Below, piece after piece: positions 55,403 through 64,000 of a stretch of DNA of 64,000 nucleotides. Each line of letters opens with the position of its first letter. The first letter of the stretch is position 1. A model generated the notes under the pieces. That model worked only from the letters and a program-made list of their open reading frames with translations. It was not told the DNA's origin and did no database searches. Made by a program: the position numbers and the translations under genes. This DNA comes from Cryptomeria japonica (taxonomy: Eukaryota; Streptophyta; Pinopsida; Cupressales; Cupressaceae): the NCBI RefSeq assembly GCF_030272615.1, contig NC_081412.1, forward strand, positions 24,429,860 through 24,493,859, written 5' to 3'.

Positions 55403-56768
55403 TGTTGATGTGTATTTTGTACACGACCAAACATAGAATAAAATACCTAAAGGTACCTTATCCTCTCTTGATTAAAGTCTCCGAATGCTGAAGATGTCGT
55501 GAAAAGGATCAATCGGGATGACTTCAAGGTTCTTTTTTGTAGGATCTCTACGTGTGGATAAGCACCAGTGGTCGTTGTGTTTGCTGTTTCTTCAAGGGGC
55601 CTTACGCACTTTCAGAGAAAGCTTGTCCGTGTTACTTCCTTTCAAATGAGGGAACAGGATTTTCCTAACACTAACAGATTTTCAAAAAATGTCAAAAGAT
55701 AAGGGTTTCGGGGAATAGAGACTTAAACTGATCCTAAGAATGACTCAATGAAGGCTAGACTTGATAAGATTCTACCAATTTCAGTATCGCCAAGAAATTA
55801 CAACTCTACTAGAATTGATGCGATCTTCTAAGGGGATTCAATAACTTTCAAATCATCAAGGATATAGATACTATCATAGAGATACATATCAATACTTCCA
55901 ATAATGATTGAATTCTTAATCAATCTTAATGTTTCCAGTTGACCACACAAGGCGTCCTCACAATAAGTAAGAAGCTAGTGGTTTGGAATGTGAATCTTAT
56001 CAAAGATCAAGCACAACAATTCGTCCTTCAAACTTAAAATTTAAATGCTATTTCAATTGAGAGTGATTCAAGAAGATAAACAATCATGAAGATAGCCATA
56101 AGTATTGCAATAAAACACCATAACTTCAATATTGTATTGATCTCATAGCCAAATGGACAACAATTGTTCAAAATTCTTTCTTCACTACTCAATCTTGCTA
56201 CAAACAATGACTAATTTCTCTCCAACTTTCTAACTTTCTAAACTTCTAAACTCTCTCTCTAACCCTTTTAAATGAAATGAGTGAGGGCTTATATAGCATC
56301 CTCAAATACAATGAACGGCTTGGATCAATTCGAGATCAATGGCCAAGATTTTACAATGAAACCCTAATTAGGGTTTGTTACAACAAACTTAATTCTGACC
56401 AATGAAATAATTGCATTATTTGGACACATGTCTTCTCTGGAATATTTGACCAATGGATAGCCGAGGTAGGTACATCGAAGTTTGTGCCATCTTTAATGAG
56501 TCAGGTACATTGAATCTGAACATGCTGAGGTGGACCAACCTGACTGGAGGAGTGATGATTGGGATGCCACCTTGTCTAACACTTGGTTGATGCTCAATTT
56601 GGTGATGCTTTCCTTCAAATGCTGGACTGGAAGATAGATGGAGAAGGTCGTCCTTAATGAAACTGGATTGGAGGAGGTCGTCCTTGTCCTGGCTTGATCT
56701 TGTTTGATGAGAGTCTGCCAAGTAGTTGATCCTCCAGCTTTGGGGGTCGTCATTTGATGCCTACACAA
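55403..56768 (-). repeat. LTR family F, copy 1
   Basis: Minus-oriented copy. In element sense it contains AACTTCGATGTACCTACC, AACAAACCCTAATTAGGGTT near 56370-56390, and a TATA box (GCTATATAAGCC near 56287). It ends CACATCAACA at 55403. The outer start is uncertain; TGTAGGCATC at about 56766 is one option. It is inverted relative to copies 2 and 3. No clean target duplication was found. Confidence 0.7.
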
Positions 56769-57904
56769 AAGATTAAAGTTAGTCTTTGAGTATAATATCT
56801 TAAAGCATAGGATCTAATACCTTTCAAGGGAATAATTCAAAACATTAATTTGAAAATGACATGATAAATCATGAATTATAAACTTTCAAATTAATTACAA
56901 ATGGAAATCAGATTTTAGAAGACTTGAATTTTAAAAGATTGCTATGAAATCAAAGTAAGTCTTGAATAGAAACTTCAAAAATTTGATTCTTCATACCTCC
57001 TTCTTTGAAAGCTTAACTATGAACCTTGGAAAATGGAAGAAAGAAGATCAGATTTTGCTGGATAAGGATTGAATTTTGGTCTCCCTTTGGATGAATTATG
57101 TCTCAATTAACCTTCAAAAGAACTTCGCCTTCCACTAGCCTCCAACCACTTAGCAAATTCTGGAAATTAGCCTCCAATTTAGCAAGAAATTCGCCTCCAA
57201 TCTGGTATAATTTGCTCCTCCAATCTGCTCTTGAAGTTCGCATGAGAAGAATAATGAATGAATGATTTGAAATGCTACAATCATTCCTCTCTTATATAGG
57301 GCGCTCACCCTAATTAACCATGAGGCCGACCTAACAAATTAGCAATAAAATAAGATAAAATCCCTTTTAAGAGGGGGCCGACTTGCTTGTAAAAGCAAAT
57401 AAATGAATTTGAGCGCTCACCTTTATTTTTTTAAATTTTAAAATTAATTTTAAGGCTTGAAAGGTGTTCTTTTTCATTTGTTTTAAGGCTTAAAATTAAT
57501 TGATTCAATTACAAATGCCTTAATTCATGTGAATTTGATCTAACTTCCCAAATGTCTTAATTTTGACAAATTTAGTGAAAATTGAGGAATATTGAGGTTT
57601 GATCAAGGCTCAATGAAGCTTCTTTCCTCCTTATAAATTGAAATATCCAAGATGATGAAGGTCTAAACCACTTCAAGGCTTGTTTGAACTTTACATCCAG
57701 GCTTGTTCACTTCATGAATTGAAATTTTCACAACCAATATTTGCAAATTTAATGTCCTTGTCTTCACAATCTTGCAATTTGCCCTTGACTTAATCAAACA
57801 AGGTTGAATCATTAACTTCCTTCAAGGCAATCTCCAGGGTCTATTTATCTCAATCACTGAGTTGGCTTATCAATTTTTGAAGGAAATATTGTTCTTTTGG
57901 GAAT
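56769..57904. other. Element interior next to LTR copy 1, no gene recognised
   Basis: AT-rich. A minus-strand TATA-like CCCTATATAAGAGAGG near 57297 suggests another decayed promoter or LTR edge. There are no coding motifs. Confidence 0.4.
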
Positions 57905-58968
57905 TTCGCTCTGGACCCTTTGGAAGGGTCAGGAGCGAATATCTCTCCTGAGCTCAAAATTCTCATTTTTTTGAAGGTCTAAATCTCTTCAAGGCATTCC
58001 AAATGGCTTCTTTTACTGTAGTCTAGGCCTAGTTTTACTCGAATTTTGGAGGAAAAGGTGTCTTTGATGTTTTTCGCCCTGGACCCTTTGGAAGGTTCAG
58101 GAGCGAATTTCTCATTTTAGGTCTATTCCATCATCATTTCAAGTTGAATTCATCTCTCAAAGGAAGAAAACACTACTCCTCTCTCATCCAAACCATAAAA
58201 ACCAAAACTTGATTTGATTTTGCAAGAAAAATAGGTGATTGAGGAATTTTCGCCCTGGACCCTCTGGAAGGGTTAGGAGCGAAATTCTCCTTTTGGGCAA
58301 AATCCTTCATTTTTCCAAGTTAAAACATCTTCAAGAGGCAAAAGCAAGTTGTTATTGTTTCATTCATGCCAAATACTTGACCTTCTTCATTGCACAATAA
58401 GAGCTTTTGGGAATTTCGCTCTGGACCCTTTGGAAGGGTTAGGAGTGAAATTCACCATTTTGTCCAAAGTTCTTCATTTTTACATGCTTCCAAATCTTCA
58501 AAGGTATCAAATAAAGTCCAATCTTCATTCCAAGAGACCCTGCACATCAAAACTTAGCCAAAGTTAGGAAGAAATAAGCTCTAATAAGATTTTCGCTCTG
58601 GACCCTCTAGAAGGGTCAGGAGCAAAATCTCCATTCCAGGCCAAATTGCTCAGTTTTCAAGTTTCAAATCACCTCACAAGGCAAAGTTAGGTCTTTTTCC
58701 AAGCTAAGAACAAGGTTGCAAGTCTGTCCAAGGCAAGAAATAGGGTTTAGGATGAAATTCGCTATGGACCCTTTGGAAGGGTCAGGAGCGAAAATCTCCT
58801 TCAGGTATCATCTTGCTCTTCAAAAATCAATCAAGTCCCTCTCCAGGCAAGAACATATCAATCTACCCTCAAACATGCCCTAGAAAGCATTATTCAGTCA
58901 AAAATGAGAAGAAAAAAGAGGTTTACAAGGATTTTCGCCCTGGACCCTCTGGAAGGGTCAGGAGCGAA
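57905..58968 (+). repeat. Array of seven 35-nt hairpins, ~171-bp period
   Basis: Starts at 57905, 58073, 58249, 58415, 58593, 58758 and 58934; steps are 168, 176, 166, 178, 165 and 176. Each core is two 16-nt arms, TTCGCTCTGGACCCTT and AAGGGTCAGGAGCGAA, around TGG. The best copy pairs 15 of 16 positions, one of them G-T. Intervening DNA shows weaker similarity (TTCATTTTTCCAAGTT-type words, AAGGCAAA), so the whole is a diverged tandem repeat with a conserved hairpin core. No frame is open through it. It lies upstream of LTR copy 2. Confidence 0.88.
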
Positions 58969-59412
58969 ATTGACATTTTCAGGCTAGATGTTACCTTGAT
59001 TCACTTCATCCTCCATCAAACTTGATCAAACCAACTCCTTTTCCTCACTGGCTCTGCTCAACTGACTTAGACAGGGAAACAAACAGGACCCTGACAAGAA
59101 AACCTTCTTTCAATCTAGACCTGACCTGAGACCTATTCTCCCTGTTCCTTGATCTAACCCACTTGACTCTCCTGAAAGGCATGCTTCATTATGGAAAACT
59201 TGAGGTTTCAGGCAGACGACCAACAACTTCCCAAAACTAGGCTAGACTCAGCTTGAAAGAAACCCTAAAACGAGCTTCAGAGATTAGCCCTAATCTAGCC
59301 AGCCCAGGCAAACCACTCACTCACTCAAAAACCTAAAAAGTAGAGAGAAAAACAAGCAAAAGGAAAGCAAAACCTAAAGCAAAAAGAGGGGGTCCCCATT
59401 CTAATGGGGCGA
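58969..59412 (+). other. Interior end and possible polypurine tract of element F
   Basis: Non-coding. It ends AAGCAAAAAGAGGGGGTCCCC at about 59377-59398, a candidate polypurine tract, then ATTCTAATGGGGCGA before the LTR. The same arrangement is present inverted at about 61010-61045. Confidence 0.5.
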
Positions 59413-60668
59413 TGTGTGAAATGGTCACAACACTACTCCACCAATCAGAGAGGTCCACATTAGTGTGTCTTGATTTAATCAACCAAGCTCACCTGTGGAT
59501 GCACAAACTTCGATGTACCTACCCTTGAATTTATTGGTCCACGCTCATTGAATGCAATTTTCTCATTGGCCAAGGAGAGTTTGTTGTAACAAACCCTAAT
59601 TAGGGTTTTCATTGTAAAATCTTGGCTATTGATGGAGAATCAATCCTGGCTGTTCATTGTAAATGAGCTCTCTATATAAAGCTCAAACTCTTCATTTGCA
59701 AAGCTTAATAGCGAATAGTTAGCTAATAGTGATTAGATTAGAATAACAATTAGAATAGAAGTTAGATTAGGAGAAGGCAAAGATTGTTGTCAAATCCTTG
59801 TTGTTAAGAACAATTGATTTCATTGAAGTTATGGTGAATTTGATTTGTTATTTCAACAACCCGCATGGTCTTTGCTTCTCAATTTATTTTCATGTTGATT
59901 AGATTGAATGGAAGAAATTGTTGAATGAATTTGTGTGGAATTCGTTTTGTCCATACCACTAGCCTCTTGCTGATTGTAAATGTGCCTTGCATGGTCAACT
60001 GGATTGAGATGAGCTTAACTTCGAATCGTTATACGTCCATTGCTTATGCATTAACTTGAATGGTGATCAATGTTGATGGTAATGATTTGAACATCTTCGA
60101 AACATCCTTAGAAGATTGCATTGAGCTTGTGTCAAATTGTTCAGTGGTCAATTGGATTGAGATGAGCTTAACATCGAATCGTTATACGTCCATTGCTTAT
60201 GCATTAACTTGAATGGTGATCAATGTTGATGGTAATGATTTGAACATCTTCGAAACATCCTTAGAAGATTGCACTGAGCTTGTGTCAAATTGTTCAGTTT
60301 GATGGTGAGACCTCGCTTAGTAGGATTCCATAGAGTCATTCACCCATCTTCTTACATTCTAGGTCCTAGTGTAGATTTCTCAAACCCTATCTCTTTTGCT
60401 CTCTTTTATCTTCCAATTGAGTAGATAGGACCTAAGTTCCAACAAATCAAGCATTCAGGCATTCAAACGTAAGTCCCCTTGTGATACCAGCAATCACACG
60501 ATCTACTGAACTTATCCACACGTAGTGGCTCTACATTCACGAACCTTGGAGTCTTCTCGAATGATCCTTAAGCTAATCTTCAGCATCCGAGAGATTTTGT
60601 TCAAGAGAGGATAAGATACTTAAGGTATTTTATTCTGTGTTTGGATGTGCATGAAAAACACATCAACA
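59413..60668 (+). repeat. LTR family F, copy 2
   Basis: About 1256 bp from TGTGTGAAATGG to CACATCAACA. It has AACAAACCCTAATTAGGGTT near 59593 and a TATA box CTCTATATAAAGCTC near 59690. A 153-bp segment (GGTCAACTGGATTGAGATGA...) is tandemly duplicated at 59993-60298. By orientation it is the 3' LTR of a plus-strand element whose interior holds the hairpin array. No matching 5' LTR in the same orientation lies in the window. Confidence 0.72.
59993..60298 (+). repeat. 153-bp tandem duplication inside LTR copy 2
   Basis: Two adjacent copies with almost no changes (GGTCAACTGG versus GGTCAATTGG at the start). Absent from copies 1 and 3. Confidence 0.88.
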
Positions 60669-61009
60669 ATTACGCATCTGCACCTCTTGCATCTCCCAAA
60701 GGAGCCATACGCTTAAGGGGCAAAGGATCATGCTTTGAAAGGCTTTAAGGCTTCATCCATAGTGCACCCCAAAAGGGAGTCATGAAATCTGCTGCCACCT
60801 TCAAAAAGAGTAGTTGCCTGACTTGAAGCTGCCGCACCTTGTAAAGGAGTGTCGTACTAGTGGGGAGGGGGGCGCACAGATGGAAAAAGGGAAATATAAG
60901 GAAGATTGCTGATTGTTTGTTGACCATTCTGGTATTGAGGTCAGCAAATTAAGCCTCACATAATAACATATTAACATATTAACATTACCTGTTGTGACCT
61001 TTTCACACA
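60669..61009 (-). repeat. Start of an oppositely oriented, related LTR
   Basis: Read on the minus strand from 61009 it starts TGTGTGAAAAGGTCACAACA, close to the start of LTR copy 2. It is preceded by GGGGGTCCCCATTTGCAATG, close to the candidate tract of copy 2. The rest does not match copy 2. It is probably a truncated 3' LTR of a minus-strand element whose interior is 61010 onward. Confidence 0.5.
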
Positions 61010-61284
61010 TTGCCCCATTGCAAATGGGGACCCCCACATTTCTCTTTTTAGGTAGTTGTTTTGCTTATTTTGCTTAGCTTGGTAGTGGTTTCTTAGCCGT
61101 TAACCTTTGCTTTTGAGAGGGTTTGTGTTGTGAATCTTCTTGGTAGAGTGCAATATCCATCCTTACGGTATGATTAAGTCAAACAACGTGGTTTGCTAAG
61201 TCACAAAATTGCAAAAAACTTGTCAAGGTCATCAAAGTTGCAAAATTGTTGAAATGCAAGAAAAGTGGTAAAAATGTTAGAAAG

Positions 61285-62185
61285 TGAAATCTTCTTTGTA
61301 GGAGTCGTTTTTCCACCCTCTGACAAGTTGAAAAGAGAAATCTTCCCAATCTTCCTAGTGGATATCGATTTTCCACTCCTAGAAGTCAAGGTGAGCAAAT
61401 TGAAATTTCCTCCTTAGGGTCGTTTCTCCACCCTTTGGAGAACAGATGAAATCAAGTGTTAAGAGATGGAGTTTTATTGGCAATAAAAAAACTTGGAAAT
61501 CAAAATCTTCCTCCTTGTGTTTTTGCACTCTAGGTGAAAATTTGCTAATAAAGGGAATGAGGAAGGTCAAAAAAACATGGAAATCAAAATCTTCCTCTTT
61601 CCTTGTGTTTTTCCACTCCTTGCTCTTAGAGGTCGATTTTCCACTTTAGGTGAAAACTTGCTAATAAAGGGAACGAGGAAGGTCAAAAAAATATGGAAAT
61701 CAATATCTTCCTTGTGTTTATCCACTCCTTCCTCCTAGAGGTCGAATTTCCACTCTTCAAGCAAAGATGAGCAATACAAGTCATTAATGGAGGAATTCCA
61801 AATCTTCCTCGTGCGTGGCCATTTTCCACTCCTTCCTCCTACATGGCGAATTTCCACCCTTGCCAAATTGAAAGATGATTGGAAGAAGATAAAATTCTAA
61901 GGCATGAAATCAAGACCTTCCTCCTAGAGGTCGAACATTCCACTATCACTTTTAGATAAAGCCTTGAGCGAAATTAAAACAAGGAAATTCCAAATCTTCC
62001 GTGTTCGTGGTGATTTTCCACTCCAAGTGTGATAAGTTTTTAAGAGCAAAATCTTCCTAGTTCACCTCAAATTTTCTCTCTTTCCTCCTAGGTGGCGTTT
62101 TTCCACTCTTCATTTGTGCGACTTAAAGGTGATTAAAGTTGAATTTGATAAAAACTAAATCTTCCTCCTAGGGTGCCAATTTTCA
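61285..62185. repeat. Array of ~15 TTTTCCACYC motifs
   Basis: GATTTTCCACTCCTT-type words recur near 61309, 61369, 61424, 61520, 61609, 61637, 61717, 61746, 61821, 61849, 61934, 62012, 62098 and 62170. Many are paired with AATCTTCCTCCTAGAGGTCG upstream. Spacing is irregular, roughly 30-100 bp. No frame is open through the region. Confidence 0.75.
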
Positions 62186-63339
62186 CCCTCTCAATTACAA
62201 TGCAAACATAGAGCGCTTCACATTAATGATCATTTAATTGCAAGAAGTACATGGAGAGGGGAATGCCAACTTGATCATAAATCAAGGGAGATGTGATTTT
62301 TAATTATTTGCAAAACCAAAAAAAACGTTTTCCAAAAGCAAAGTCGGCTGGAAGGAAACATGAAAGGTTGCGATTCATGTTGCAAAGGCATATAAAGTGG
62401 GAGGGAAGCACTATTTGCCCAAATCAAATTTAAAAATGCTAAATAAATTTGCTCCAAGAACATTTCAAATTGGCAACAAGGAAGGGATCTTCTCAAAATC
62501 ACAGCCAGCAATGAGGAAATTCAAAATTCATTCAAACTTTCCAGCATCCAAAGGCGAAGTTGAAGCCAAAATTCATCAGCTGGTAGGGAGAATTTGTGGG
62601 GCCCTAGGTGCAAATTGTGGCAGACTTGATTTAAATTTCCAGATCAGACCTAAGACAAGTGAATTTTCCAATGGATGAGTAGATAAACACCTTGATTTGG
62701 GGTGAATTTCACTGATCAATTTTCAAATCTGGAACATCAACATTTCCAGACTTAGAGAGTCAATTTCCAGATTTGAAAGAGTTTTGAAAGATTGTTTGAT
62801 GAAGTGTTAATGCTATTGTTAAGGGGGTATAGGATTAGAATTTTCTTTATTATCGCATGTTTTTTGATTCTCAATTGTTTCCTTTTCAGGTTCGATGCAA
62901 AGAATGAAACACATGAAGGAATTCAACATTAACACACGAAAGGCGAAGGCAAAGAATCTCAAGTATACCAAATCAAGAAGACTTCACATGGGCGATCAAA
63001 CGTAAGCAACATGAAGGAGTTCAAGTCAAAATTAGGATTAAGTGTCAGGAGTGTGTTACAAAATCAAAGATTGTCAAAAAGAAGAATGATTTTCAAGGTG
63101 AAATGCATCACAAAGAAAATTCCCAAATTATAAGATTGAAATGTAAGTGTGATCAAACAAAGATAGTTTTAGAAGAGTTAAGCGAATTTAGAAGACTTGA
63201 TCACTTAGATGATACAATTTGGGAATATGTCCCACTACCTTCATTATATCGGGCAATTGGAATGTTGAGCATCAAAAAATATTGCTCAAGATGGAGAACT
63301 TCTTTAGGGTAATCTAAAAGGCCGACTGAGGTGGCATCC
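62186..63339 (+). other. Interior-like DNA before LTR copy 3, no gene recognised
   Basis: Short frames only (62397-62678 and 63103-63312), without known motifs. A TTGTTTCCTTTTCAG word at about 62873-62887 resembles a splice acceptor, as do TTTTGCAG at 54800 and TTTTGTGTAG near copy 1. The region ends in GAGGTGGCATCC at about 63330. Confidence 0.4.
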
Positions 63340-64000
63340 TATTCACTTTCAAACCATTCAAGTTCTTCCAAGTCAGCATGTCCAGATACAATGAACCTGG
63401 CTCATCCAAAGAAGCAGCGAGTGACATGGCACTTTATCAAGTATTGTTTCACATACCTAACCTCAATTCCTATTGGTTAGAACTCAAAGATGAAATAATG
63501 TAATTGTTTCATTGGTCAAATGGAGTTTGTTGTAACAAACTCTAATTAGGGTTTCATTTTGTAATCTTGACCATTGATCTCAAATTGATTTGAGCCATTG
63601 AATTGTAAAGAGTCCTCTATATAAGGCTCAATCTTCTCATTGAATAGATAATAGTTAGCAATTAGAAGTAGTAGTAGAGTAGGAGAAAAGGGAGATTGTT
63701 GCCAAGACTTTGTTGCAAGAAACATATTATTTTCATTGAAGATATGGTGAATTTCATGTGTTGATTCATTATTTTGCATGGTCTCTACTTCTCATTTGTT
63801 TAATGTTGATTAGATGGATGGAAAATCTTATTGTTGATAAATGGTGAAACCCATGTTCATACCACTTGGGGTTTGTTGATTGCAAATTGTAGTGCGTGGT
63901 CAAAGTGAACTTGATTAAAAACTAAACTTCAATCGTTGTTTGCTCATTGTTCATAATGTTGGTGTGGATGGGTGATATGAAAATCATTTGTTTATCCTTG
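63340..64000 (+). repeat. LTR family F, copy 3 (cut by window end)
   Basis: Plus oriented: AACAAACTCTAATTAGGGTT near 63534, TATA box CTCTATATAAGGCTC near 63614, then CATTGAAGATATGGTGAATT as in copy 2. It continues past 64000. The start is not defined. Confidence 0.68.

Noticed and set aside
57905-58968. CRISPR-like appearance (short palindromic repeats with regular spacing)
   Set aside because: Plant nuclear context, ~136-bp spacers that are themselves diverged copies of each other, and no cas genes. It is a diverged tandem repeat with a hairpin core.

Overview
This window is nuclear DNA from a large-genome seed plant. It is AT-rich, shows no prokaryotic gene organisation, and almost everything recognisable is a plant transposable element. 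A conifer or other gymnosperm is my guess from the element style and the density of nested LTR elements; that is inference. I see no convincing intact host gene, rRNA, tRNA or CRISPR array.

Positions 1 to about 33.4 kb form one nested stack. Element A is a decayed Ty3/gypsy element on the minus strand. It has gag, protease, RT, two RNase H domains and integrase, and the dual RNase H marks the Tat (Ogre/Retand-like) lineage. Two related elements, B (5118-16538, duplication CTAAT) and C (17116-29959, duplication TTGGG), are inserted in it in the same orientation. B and C share one layout: gag and protease, then a direct jump to the C-terminal tail of integrase with RT, RNase H and the integrase core missing. 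An antisense, intron-containing plant-mobile-domain (PMD) gene lies next to the 3' LTR. C is itself split by a 1.2-kb solo LTR, D (22558-23759, duplication ATTGT). The order of events was A first, then C and B; D followed C. B looks youngest because its two 785-bp LTRs differ at only about six places by eye.

From 33.5 to 35.5 kb there is a Copia-like 3' end cut by a solo gypsy LTR, G (duplication ATCCT). Element E (35559-43880, plus strand, duplication CTACA) is a large LTR element without recognisable pol; it carries a Pro/Ser-rich broken reading frame. From 43.9 to 49.15 kb lies a decayed plant L1-type LINE, split at the reverse-transcriptase YADD region by a solo LTR, H (46515-47992).

From 49.15 to 54.6 kb the DNA is lower-copy in appearance. 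It holds a microsatellite, small tandem duplications, a hAT-like miniature element and one possible isolated first exon. From 54.7 kb to the end there are three copies of one LTR family in mixed orientations. Between them sit two non-coding arrays: seven 35-nt hairpins repeated about every 171 bp (57905-58968), and about fifteen TTTTCCACYC-type motifs (61285-62185).

The most interesting features are the antisense PMD gene that kept its intron inside two mobile elements, the phased hairpin array, and the repeated GCGC-type motif found in the leaders of both A and E.
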